From: an uncultured Lachnospiraceae bacterium
GTDB lineage: Bacteria > Bacillota > Clostridia > Lachnospirales > Lachnospiraceae
Direction of reading: 5' to 3'
Assembly: GCA_902803745.1 (NCBI GenBank)
Contig: CADCRB010000252.1
Coordinates: 1-21,225, forward strand
DNA length: 21,225 bases
In this document: piece by piece, positions 1 through 6,616 of the stretch
Numbering within the stretch: position 1 is the first letter of the stretch
How the letters are laid out: the number at the start of each line of letters is the position of its first letter
Notes under the pieces: model-generated
What the model was told of the DNA's origin: nothing
The model's input: the letters and a program-made list of their open reading frames with translations, nothing else
Database searches by the model: none
Position numbers and translations under genes: made by a program

Positions 1-514
1 AGTCATTGCGGCGCTGTGTGAAGAAGATCCGAAGCTCGCAGCAAGGGCTACAAATGAGTTTTCGGATTATCTTCGTGAAAATATCAATTTTGCCGATAAA
101 AGCAATCCCATTTCATTTTCGGAAGAACTAAGTCATATAAAAACCTATGTATGGCTTGAAGAGCTTCGGTTTCCAAATAAGCTGAACGTTGAATACGACA
201 TACAATGCCTGTCTTTTCAAGTACCGGCACTTTCCGTACAGCCGATGGTTGAGAATGCCATAAAGCATGGCATATGCAAGAATAAGAACGGTGGGACTGT
301 CAGGATCAGTTCTTTTGAAACGGAAGAGTATTATAATGTTACGGTTTCTGATAATGGGATCGGATTTGATCCGTCACAGTCTTTGGATGATGGCAGCCGG
401 CATTTGGGAATAGATAATACCAGATACCGGATCCGGGAAATGGTTGGGGGAAGTCTCGATATAGCAAGCTCTCCAGGGGAAGGAACGACCGTGACTATAA
501 AGATCCCGAAATGA
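1..514 (+). CDS. LytS/YehU-type sensor histidine kinase, C-terminal part (5' truncated)
   Basis: The gene enters from the left edge, and reading from base 2 stays open to the TGA at 512-514 (about 170 residues). The first part matches the end of a His_kinase (LytS-type) dimerisation domain: a helix with DYLREN, then an EELSHIKTY stretch that in this family introduces the linker to the ATPase domain. A HATPase_c domain follows, with an N box (PMVENAIKHG), a G1 box (DNGIGFD) and a G2 box (GEGTTV). The phosphoacceptor histidine and any membrane sensor region lie upstream of the window, so the signal sensed cannot be judged. The response regulator starts 108 bases downstream on the same strand and is very probably the cognate partner. 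The family assignment is firm; the substrate and signal are unknown. Confidence 0.93.
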   Translation, partial: VIAALCEEDPKLAARATNEFSDYLRENINFADKSNPISFSEELSHIKTYVWLEELRFPNKLNVEYDIQCLSFQVPALSVQPMVENAIKHGICKNKNGGTVRISSFETEEYYNVTVSDNGIGFDPSQSLDDGSRHLGIDNTRYRIREMVGGSLDIASSPGEGTTVTIKIPK

Positions 515-622
515 ATGGTTGCCTTTTTTGAAGTACTGCGGTACGGTTTTGGATAAGAATGAAAACATTCAGGAAGAGGATTGATCGTCCGTATAGTAAG
601 ATGATCGGAAAGGCAGAGAAAA

Positions 623-1405
623 ATGCGGGTATATGCGGTGGAAGATGAACCCGTCCTGTTAAGGCAGCTGACCAATCGTATTCGTGAGGCATTGCCTGAA
701 TCCGAGATAGTGGCTTTTGATAATGCCGATGATGCTGTCGCCGGATTACACGGGGGAGCTGTTGATATAGCTTTTTTGGATATTGCGATGGGGAGAATGA
801 CAGGGGTTGAGCTTGCAAAATGCATTAAAGCTGCCTGTCCTCAATGTGATATTGTATTTACCACGGGATACATCGATTATGCCCCACAGGCTTTTGAGCT
901 GGGCGCCAGTGATTATCTTATGAAGCCTGTAACAGCAGAGAAAATTCAGCACGCTTTATCACAGCTTCGTCATACCAAGCTGAGAGAGGGCGTGGAGCGG
1001 GGATTATATATTCAATGCTTTGGAGCTTTTGAAGTTTTTTATGATGGAAAGCCCTTCACTTCATTTACAAAACGCTCCAAAGAACTGCTGGCATACCTTG
1101 TAAATAAGGCGGGGGTTCTCTGTCCTACCTCAGAGATCTGCAATGCTATATTCCGGGACAGTTCGGACTCATATATTCGTGTTGCAAAAAAAGACCTTAT
1201 GAAAACTATTTTAGATATCGGCCAGGAAGATATTCTGATAAGAGGCTGGGGAGTATTGGGGATAGACAGAAATAAAGTCCGCTGTGATTATTTTGACTAT
1301 CTGGATGGAAAGCCGGGCGCTCTGAATCTGTATACAGGAACATATATGTCGCAATACGACTGGGCTCAGGGAAATAATCTCTTAAATATCAATAAAAGAA
1401 TATAA
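623..1405 (+). CDS. Response regulator with SARP-like winged-helix output domain
   Basis: This is a 260-residue response regulator. Residues 1-115 form a receiver domain with an acidic pocket (E7, D8), phosphoacceptor D53 in FLDIAM, T80/T81 and the conserved K101 in LMKP. From about residue 127 (LYIQCFGAFEVFYDG) the output domain resembles the winged-helix DNA-binding domain of SARP/OmpR-like regulators: KRSKELLAYLVNKAG is the typical helix, and the C-terminal YTGTYMSQYDWA resembles the end of this domain in clostridial receiver-SARP proteins. There is no LytTR domain, although the adjacent kinase is of the LytS type that usually pairs with LytTR regulators. The start is the ATG after a modest purine-rich stretch (GGAAAGGCAGAG). 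The target genes are unknown; the downstream 168-residue protein is a candidate. Confidence 0.9.
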   Translation: MRVYAVEDEPVLLRQLTNRIREALPESEIVAFDNADDAVAGLHGGAVDIAFLDIAMGRMTGVELAKCIKAACPQCDIVFTTGYIDYAPQAFELGASDYLMKPVTAEKIQHALSQLRHTKLREGVERGLYIQCFGAFEVFYDGKPFTSFTKRSKELLAYLVNKAGVLCPTSEICNAIFRDSSDSYIRVAKKDLMKTILDIGQEDILIRGWGVLGIDRNKVRCDYFDYLDGKPGALNLYTGTYMSQYDWAQGNNLLNINKRI

Positions 1406-1478
1406 TCACTACAGTGACTGATGCTATGTGACAACGGCTACGGAAACTCTGGAGCATTACATATTAAGGAGGGGAAAT

Positions 1479-1985
1479 ATGATTGAATTAAGCCATGAAA
1501 GAATTGAGCAGATCCTGCACGAAGAGACAGTAAAAAAGGAAGATTTAGATACGATCCTTCGCGGAATTTATGTCAGGTATATGCGTCTTTATGAGAGATA
1601 TTTTGCAGACCTGGATGCGCTCGATGATGATATGATCGCAAAGCTGAGAGATTATCATGAAGAGACCAAAAGTCTGGTAAAGTATTATTATCTGGATATT
1701 CCCCAGGATATCTGTGAGTGGATCGTAGAATTCGACAAAGAGTACACTGACAATATGCTTGGGCCCGGATGGCGTGATTTTCTTTCTGACGCCTATAAGC
1801 AGTTCAAAAAAGAAAATCAGAACAAGCATCAAAGTGAAGAGGATTTTAAGACGGATTTTGCAAAGGATGCTCTGGCGACCTTCTATGATGTAATGGATTA
1901 TATTTTCAGAGAGGGTTTTGGCACAGGCAGCAAGACAGCCGAAAATACTATTGATGGACTCGCAGGATTATTGTTTGGGAAATAA
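1479..1985 (+). CDS. Hypothetical acidic helical protein, 168 aa
   Basis: I do not recognise a family. The start at 1479 is chosen because AAGGAGGGG lies at 1466-1474, directly upstream; an in-frame GTG at 1428 has no ribosome binding site. The product is rich in Glu, Asp, Lys and Tyr and predicted mostly helical. It has no signal peptide or clear membrane segment and ends in a glycine-rich tail (DGLAGLLFGK). The aromatic, acidic middle (YVRYMRLYERYFADLDALDDD) could form a helical bundle. It begins 73 bases after the response regulator stop on the same strand, so it may belong to the two-component operon or be controlled by it. The coding call is firm; the function is unknown. Confidence 0.8.
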   Translation: MIELSHERIEQILHEETVKKEDLDTILRGIYVRYMRLYERYFADLDALDDDMIAKLRDYHEETKSLVKYYYLDIPQDICEWIVEFDKEYTDNMLGPGWRDFLSDAYKQFKKENQNKHQSEEDFKTDFAKDALATFYDVMDYIFREGFGTGSKTAENTIDGLAGLLFGK

Positions 1986-2053
1986 TTGTAGAGCAATCAA
2001 AAATCCAAATGAGTGATAACCAGATTGATTAGGGTTATAAAAGAAGGGGTCAT

Positions 2054-2083
2054 TTAAGACCTGTTATTATGGTATGCTATATT
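2054..2083 (+). promoter_or_regulatory. Candidate promoter of the symporter operon
   Basis: TTAAGA (2054-2059) is separated by 18 bases from TATATT (2078-2083), which is preceded by TGC, giving an extended -10. The predicted start near 2090 leaves a leader of about 64 bases. That leader contains a small CTGCC/GGCAG hairpin (2099-2114). The call rests on motif matching only. Confidence 0.4.
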
Positions 2084-2153
2084 GAAAGTAATGTGTATCT
2101 GCCGGAAATGGCAGGCTGCAACTTTTATAAATAAGGAATCAGGGGGATTGATT

Positions 2154-3383
2154 ATGGACAAAACAAAGAAGCGCCTGCCGCTTGCTACTCAAATCTTTAT
2201 TTCGCTTGTTCTCGGTATAATCGCGGGACTATGCATGCAGAATCACGTTGAGATTGCTGAAAGCTATATCAAGCCTTGGGGAACGATTTTCCTGAATCTT
2301 CTCAAATTTATAGTTGTGCCGATAGTTCTCTTCTCGATCATGGCCGGGATAATATCAATGAAAGATATAAGAAAGGTCGGATCGATAGGCATTAAGACGA
2401 TAGTATACTATCTGTGTACCACGGCAGTGGCCATAATCATCGGTCTTACCGGCGGTAACCTTTTTAAGGGGTTCTTCCCGGTGCTGGAGACCTCGGGCCT
2501 GTCGTATGAGCCGGCTGAGACTACACCGTTCATGGATACGATAGTCGGGATATTCCCGTCCAACTTTGTGGCGCCTTTATCCGAAGCCGTGATGCTGCAG
2601 GTCATCGTAATGGCCCTGCTGATAGGCTTTTCCATCATCCTTGTAGGAGATGAAGCAGCACCGGCTGTGAAGGGGATCAACTCCTTCAATACTATATTCA
2701 TGAAATGTATGGAGCTTATTCTGAAGCTTTCACCCATAGGTGTGTTCTGTCTTATCTGTCCGGTAGTCGCTGCCAACGGATCTGCCATACTGGGATCGCT
2801 GGCAATGGTATTGCTTACGGCGTATATCTGTTACTTTGTTCACATGATCATTGTTTATTCGGTTGCGGTAAAGACGCTCGGCGGGTTAAGTCCGATCGAT
2901 TTCCTCAAGGGACAGCTTCCGGCAATGCTCTTTGCTTTTTCGAGCTCCTCAAGCGTCGGTACACTTCCCATCAATATGAAGGGATGTGAGAGTATGGGGG
3001 CTGACAAAGAGATCACGTCATTTGTCCTTCCGCTCGGTGCGACGATAAATATGGACGGAACAGCGATATATCAGGGTGTGTGCGCTATCTTTATAGCTGC
3101 CTGCTATGGTATCAATCTCACAACGTCACAGATGGTGACGATAGTGCTTACAGCAACGCTTGCCTCTATCGGAACGGCAGGTGTTCCCGGAGCCGGCATG
3201 GTAATGCTCGCGATGGTGCTCGCATCCGTAGGTCTTCCGCTTGACGGTATAGCTCTCGTGGCCGGTGTGGACAGGATATTTGATATGGGACGTACGGTGG
3301 TCAATATTACCGGTGATGCATCCTGTGCCCTTGTTGTATCCAATCTCGAAAGGAAAAAAGCGGCCAGAAAAAATGCTTCGTGA
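2154..3383 (+). CDS. Dicarboxylate/amino acid:cation symporter (DAACS/SDF family)
   Basis: This is a 409-residue membrane transporter of the glutamate/aspartate:cation symporter family, full length for the family. The start at 2154 follows AGGGGG at 2141-2146; the frame is open further upstream, but nothing there looks like a start site. Hallmarks are the serine-rich hairpin tip (AFSSSSSVGTLP, residues 261-272), the NMDGT cation/substrate motif (299-303), IGTAGVPGAG (339-348), and the TM8 pattern D373, D377, R380, T381, N384 followed by GD. The arginine at the R380 position is the one that in the archaeal homologue GltPh contacts the substrate side-chain carboxylate, so an acidic substrate (Glu, Asp or a C4-dicarboxylate) is more likely than a neutral amino acid. 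The next gene overlaps its 3' end by 11 bases. The exact substrate is not determinable from sequence. Confidence 0.93.
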   Translation: MDKTKKRLPLATQIFISLVLGIIAGLCMQNHVEIAESYIKPWGTIFLNLLKFIVVPIVLFSIMAGIISMKDIRKVGSIGIKTIVYYLCTTAVAIIIGLTGGNLFKGFFPVLETSGLSYEPAETTPFMDTIVGIFPSNFVAPLSEAVMLQVIVMALLIGFSIILVGDEAAPAVKGINSFNTIFMKCMELILKLSPIGVFCLICPVVAANGSAILGSLAMVLLTAYICYFVHMIIVYSVAVKTLGGLSPIDFLKGQLPAMLFAFSSSSSVGTLPINMKGCESMGADKEITSFVLPLGATINMDGTAIYQGVCAIFIAACYGINLTTSQMVTIVLTATLASIGTAGVPGAGMVMLAMVLASVGLPLDGIALVAGVDRIFDMGRTVVNITGDASCALVVSNLERKKAARKNAS

Positions 3384-4134
3384 ATGCCTTATCATCTGTC
3401 CGCTTGTCTTTATAGCGGGATACATTGATGCAATAGCGGGAGGCGGCGGTCTTGTGTCGCTTCCCGCTTATTTGATCACCGGACTTCCGGTGCATCAATG
3501 CGTAGCGACAAACAAGATGAGTGCTTTTATGGGAACTTCAGTCGCAACAGTCAAATATGCAAAGAACCGATTCATCCCTTGGAAGACGGCTGTGTTCTGT
3601 GTGCCGTGCGCTCTTGCAGGATCGACGATAGGGGCAAGTATCGCGCTGATGATATCGGACAGGATCCTTAAACTAATAATGCTCATAATTATTCCATTAA
3701 CGGGATGGTATGTCCTCACACGAAAGGGAGAGTTCTCTTCAAAAAGAGAGTTATCTTTTCGCGTTACCGTGATCATTTCTGCACTGATCGCATTTGTGAT
3801 AGGGATCTATGATGGATTCTACGGACCGGGAACCGGGACATTCCTTATCATTTTGCTGACCGGGATCGTCGGAATGGATATTACAAAGGCCAACGGACTT
3901 ACAAAGGCAATAAACTGGTCTACAAACATAGCGGCATTGACAGTTTTTCTGATCAACGGACAGGTTCTTATCCCGATAGGGCTGATCGCAGGCTTTTTCA
4001 ACATAGCGGGCAATTATATTGGCGCTGTCGGGTTTCAGAAAAACGGCGCCAAAATAGCCAGGGTGGTAATGATCTTTGTCCTGGTTATATTCTTTGTCAA
4101 ACTTATGATCGATCTGCTGCGCGGTCTGATTTGA
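3373..4134 (+). CDS. TauE/SafE (TSUP) family membrane transporter
   Basis: This 254-residue polytopic membrane protein has the TauE/SafE signature: IDAIAGGGGLVSLPA near the N terminus and a second half-repeat with GIYDGFYGPGTGTFL. This fits the family's two inverted repeats and 7-8 membrane segments. The ATG at 3373 is preferred because the protein then begins directly with the first membrane helix. Starting at 3265 would add 36 hydrophilic residues that overlap the symporter frame. The start lies 11 bases inside the symporter, implying translational coupling; the upstream purine run (AAAGGAAAAAAG) is only a fair ribosome binding site. Members export sulfite, sulfoacetate or other organosulfur anions, but many are uncharacterised. 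The substrate here is unknown. Confidence 0.9.
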   Translation: MLRECLIICPLVFIAGYIDAIAGGGGLVSLPAYLITGLPVHQCVATNKMSAFMGTSVATVKYAKNRFIPWKTAVFCVPCALAGSTIGASIALMISDRILKLIMLIIIPLTGWYVLTRKGEFSSKRELSFRVTVIISALIAFVIGIYDGFYGPGTGTFLIILLTGIVGMDITKANGLTKAINWSTNIAALTVFLINGQVLIPIGLIAGFFNIAGNYIGAVGFQKNGAKIARVVMIFVLVIFFVKLMIDLLRGLI

Positions 4135-4137
4135 GCA

Positions 4138-4168
4138 GTCAGGGTGTCAAAAGGTACCTGCCCCTGAC
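4138..4168 (+). terminator. Weak candidate terminator after the TauE-like gene
   Basis: GTCAGGG (4138-4144) pairs with CCCTGAC (4162-4168) across a 17-base loop. A short run of four T follows a few bases later. The large loop and short T run make it a weak candidate, and it overlaps the end of the alcohol dehydrogenase gene. Confidence 0.25.
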
Positions 4169-5235
4169 ATGCTTTTCAGTATTTCTTCATTAACGGGAAA
4201 TGACGCCGACCTCATCTTGGCCGGGTTGTTTTTTACAGCATCAAATGCTCTTTTTAATTCATCCTCCGGAATTTCCATATCTCCAAAAACATTGCGGAAA
4301 TACTGAGAAAAATCATGAAGGTCAATGAAGCCCGCAAGATGTAATAATCCGTCCCGGTCTTTTTCGGGAGCGGCCTGCAGAAAGCCTGGCAGAAAATAAC
4401 CGACGGCTTTTCCATGAGGAATGCCCATATCATAAGTCAGGGGGTAGCTTAAGGCATGAGGAAGGGAGGTCCCGCTCTGCGCTATTGACATACCGGCTAA
4501 CACGGATGATCTCATAAGACAGGAGAATTCTTCCGGCCCCGCCTTTACTTCTCCGGAAAGAACATCCTTGGTCTTTGACCACATTTTGAGACCGGAGTAT
4601 GCCACCGCCCGTACATAGTCGTCCGCCTTTGAATTGAGGACGCTTTCCAGCAGGTGGGAAAGTGCGTCGACGGAGCTGTTTATTATCAGTGAATATGGCG
4701 CCGATGAGAGATATCTGCTGTCTATCAGCGCATATTCCGGGAAGACCTTATGAACCATTGAAATCTTGGTATGTCTGTCATGTCTTGTAAGCACAGATAC
4801 ACCGGTCACTTCAGATCCGGTGCCGCAGGTAGTGGGTATGCATACTACGGGCAGAGCAGAACCGTCGCAGGAAGTATCATAAAGATAATCCAGACCGGCC
4901 TCGGGGTGCTTTAATACAAGAGCAATCGCCTTTGCAGCATCCATCGGAGAGCCGCCGCCTATTCCGATCACAAAATCGATCTTTTCAGACGAATACTTTT
5001 TTCCTGCTTTAAATATGGTGTCCGTGGAAGGATTTTCTTCGACTTCAGAAAAAGTGAAAAATTTTATATTCTCTTTTTTCAGTGCTGCGACGGTATCATC
5101 ATATGAGCCGTTTGAGAATGCAGAGTGCTTTCCGGTAACGATCAGGGCTGTGTTTCCTAAAAGAGCTATATCCTTCGAGTGGTTACCGATGCAGTCCTTT
5201 TCGTCGAAAACCTTAACCGGCATATAAAATTTCAT
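4147..5235 (-). CDS. Iron-containing alcohol dehydrogenase (group III)
   Basis: This 362-residue protein belongs to the Fe-ADH family, which reduces aldehydes or oxidises alcohols with NAD(P)H/NAD(P)+. Visible features are the nucleotide-binding loop GIGGGSPMDAAKA (91-103), the TTCGTGSEV segment (135-143; commonly TTAGTGSE in relatives) and all four expected iron ligands: D190, H194 (SSVDALSH), H260 (SLPHALSYP) and H274 (GIPHGKAVGY). It is slightly shorter than the usual 380-390 residues, mainly at the C terminus. The ATG is preceded by AAGGAG at a good distance. It lies 12 bases after the cupin gene and is surely co-transcribed with it. The substrate cannot be read from sequence. Its 3' end is convergent with the TauE-like gene. 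Confidence 0.93.
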   Translation of the reverse strand: MKFYMPVKVFDEKDCIGNHSKDIALLGNTALIVTGKHSAFSNGSYDDTVAALKKENIKFFTFSEVEENPSTDTIFKAGKKYSSEKIDFVIGIGGGSPMDAAKAIALVLKHPEAGLDYLYDTSCDGSALPVVCIPTTCGTGSEVTGVSVLTRHDRHTKISMVHKVFPEYALIDSRYLSSAPYSLIINSSVDALSHLLESVLNSKADDYVRAVAYSGLKMWSKTKDVLSGEVKAGPEEFSCLMRSSVLAGMSIAQSGTSLPHALSYPLTYDMGIPHGKAVGYFLPGFLQAAPEKDRDGLLHLAGFIDLHDFSQYFRNVFGDMEIPEDELKRAFDAVKNNPAKMRSASFPVNEEILKSMSGAGTF

Positions 5236-5247
5236 GAGATGCTCCTT

Positions 5248-5598
5248 TTATGCAAATACAATGACTGCTATGAGTTCAACCGTACTGTCGGTTTTATTCT
5301 CAATGCCGTGGCCGGTACCGGGAGGACAGATGGTGACATCTCCGGCAGAGACGGTCACAATATTACCGTTATCATTATATTCCGCTTCTCCGCTTAATAT
5401 ATAAAAGAGCTCGCTGTCCTTTTCGTGTACGTGGAAGCCTATACTGCATCCGCTCTTTAAGGTTATGCGGGAGAACATGCGTCCTTTTTCACATAATTCT
5501 TCAGGAGATTTGATGAAATTGGTGATCTCTACTGTTCCATTTCCGTCGCGCATTTTTTCCCTGAATTCGATATCACAATCGTCTTGTCTTCTTATCAT
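5248..5598 (-). CDS. Small cupin-domain protein, 116 aa
   Basis: This is a single-domain cupin. Motif 1 carries H56, H58 and E63 followed by G70 (HVHEKDSELFYILSG). Motif 2 supplies H97 (PPGTGHGIEN). Together they form a complete 3-His-1-Glu metal site, so a bound Mn, Fe, Ni or Zn is plausible. The start at 5598 is chosen because AAGGGG lies 8 bases upstream; the frame remains open to 5790, but that extension would run into larB and lacks cupin sequence. The gene is first in a two-gene unit with the iron alcohol dehydrogenase. Small cupins of this kind may be isomerases, sugar- or metabolite-binding proteins or sensors, and nothing here decides between them. Confidence 0.88.
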   Translation of the reverse strand: MIRRQDDCDIEFREKMRDGNGTVEITNFIKSPEELCEKGRMFSRITLKSGCSIGFHVHEKDSELFYILSGEAEYNDNGNIVTVSAGDVTICPPGTGHGIENKTDSTVELIAVIVFA

Positions 5599-5671
5599 AG
5601 CATTTTCCCCTTTGATTAATATCTGAAAAACCGGCCGCTTCGCATATGAGGCGTCCATTATCCTGTCTGTA

Positions 5672-5680
5672 ATTATACCA
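5672..5680 (-). promoter_or_regulatory. Extended -10 promoter for the cupin/alcohol dehydrogenase unit
   Basis: On the minus strand TGGTATAAT (5680 down to 5672) is a perfect extended -10. No good -35 is seen 17 bases upstream, as is usual for extended -10 promoters. The predicted start near 5665 gives a leader of about 67 bases to the cupin ATG. Confidence 0.5.
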
Positions 5681-5767
5681 TGATTCTTTTGCATTGAACG
5701 ATTTGGCATAATCTGATAGTCTGAATAAGCGGTATCAAATAACTGAAAACGGAATGGGATCATAAAT

Positions 5768-6526
5768 ATGGACAGGATAGAGAAGATCATATCAGAGGTC
5801 AGGGATGGGAAGATCTCAACCGAGGATGCGGCAGAAATGTTAAGAAATGAGAGCTTTGCAGATCTCGGATATGCGAAGGTGGATCTTGACCGTCGCAGGA
5901 GAAGAGGTGTAAGTGAGGTGATCTACGGCGCCGGAAAGACTGCTGATCAGATCTGTGGGATCGTTGATTCCCTGATTGAACATGGACAAAGGTCCATCCT
6001 GATCACCAGACTGGATGAAGAAAAAGCTGAAATCGTAAGGGCAAAGATCATTTCAGGGGGAGAGACATTCCTGTATGACACAACGGCTGCGGCCGGTGTC
6101 GTAGGTACTGTAAAAGAGCCTGACGGTATCGGAAGAATAGCTGTAGTCACTGCCGGGACAAGTGATATTCCGGTAGCGGAGGAGGCGGTATTTACAGCAG
6201 AGTTTCTCGGGAATGAAGTTGTAAGGATATATGATGCAGGAGTTGCCGGGATACACAGACTGTTAGGAAATCTGGATGAGCTGATGTCAGCGCAGGTGGT
6301 GATAGTGATAGCAGGAATGGAAGGAGCTCTGGCAAGTGTGGTCGGAGGGCTTGTGTCAGTACCTGTCATAGCTGTGCCTACCAGTGTCGGATATGGGGCA
6401 AGCTTTGAGGGTTTGTCGGCACTGCTTTCCATGCTGAATTCTTGTGCCAGCGGTGTCAGCGTGGTCAACATAGACAACGGGTATGGGGCCGCCTACCAGG
6501 CCAGCCAGATAAATCATAGGTATTGA
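5768..6526 (+). CDS. larB: LarB, nickel-pincer cofactor biosynthesis (NaAD carboxylase/hydrolase)
   Basis: This 252-residue protein is LarB, which carboxylates the pyridinium ring of nicotinic acid adenine dinucleotide and hydrolyses it, the first step to the nickel-pincer nucleotide. It shows the PurE-like core: TAGTSDIPVAEEA (128-140), IVIAGMEGALASVVGG and VIAVPTSVGYGASFEG. It has a conserved glutamate E185 and the cysteine C226 in LNSCASGVSVVNIDNG. Their spacing of 41 residues matches the active-site Glu and substrate-bound Cys of Lactobacillus plantarum LarB as I recall them. The ribosome binding site is weak (GGAATGGGATC). larC follows 90 bases downstream, and the stop codon sits inside a perfect hairpin. 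No larE or larA lies in the window. Confidence 0.95.
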   Translation: MDRIEKIISEVRDGKISTEDAAEMLRNESFADLGYAKVDLDRRRRRGVSEVIYGAGKTADQICGIVDSLIEHGQRSILITRLDEEKAEIVRAKIISGGETFLYDTTAAAGVVGTVKEPDGIGRIAVVTAGTSDIPVAEEAVFTAEFLGNEVVRIYDAGVAGIHRLLGNLDELMSAQVVIVIAGMEGALASVVGGLVSVPVIAVPTSVGYGASFEGLSALLSMLNSCASGVSVVNIDNGYGAAYQASQINHRY

Positions 6527-6550
6527 AATTGCATCAGCAATTTCAATACC
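6519..6550 (+). repeat. Perfect 14-bp inverted repeat spanning the larB stop codon
   Basis: GGTATTGAAATTGC (6519-6532) and its exact reverse complement GCAATTTCAATACC (6537-6550) flank a four-base loop ATCA. The TGA of larB (6524-6526) lies in the left arm. There is no T run after it, so it does not look like an intrinsic terminator. An RNA-stability or coupling element is more likely. Confidence 0.85.
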
Positions 6551-6556
6551 GTACAT

Positions 6557-6579
6557 GGCAGGATTCTAAGAATCCTGTC
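6557..6579 (+). repeat. Second hairpin in the larB-larC gap
   Basis: CAGGATTC (6559-6566) pairs perfectly with GAATCCTG (6570-6577) around a TAA loop, and a G-U and a G-C pair extend it. It lies 9 bases after the first hairpin and 40 bases before the larC start. No T run follows. Confidence 0.7.
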
Positions 6580-6616
6580 CGAAGGATTGAACTTTTTAAA
6601 GTCTTAAGGGGGAGAG

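Noticed and set aside
1428..1478. Upstream GTG start for the 168-aa protein
   Set aside because: AAGGAGGGG directly before the ATG at 1479 decides the start; nothing comparable precedes 1428.
5599..5790. N-terminal extension of the cupin frame to 5790
   Set aside because: It would overlap larB, lacks a ribosome binding site and passes through the promoter region; the ATG at 5598 has AAGGGG.
5947..6477. Open frame of 176 codons on the minus strand inside larB
   Set aside because: It is a Thr/Ser/Pro-rich shadow of larB with no ribosome binding site.
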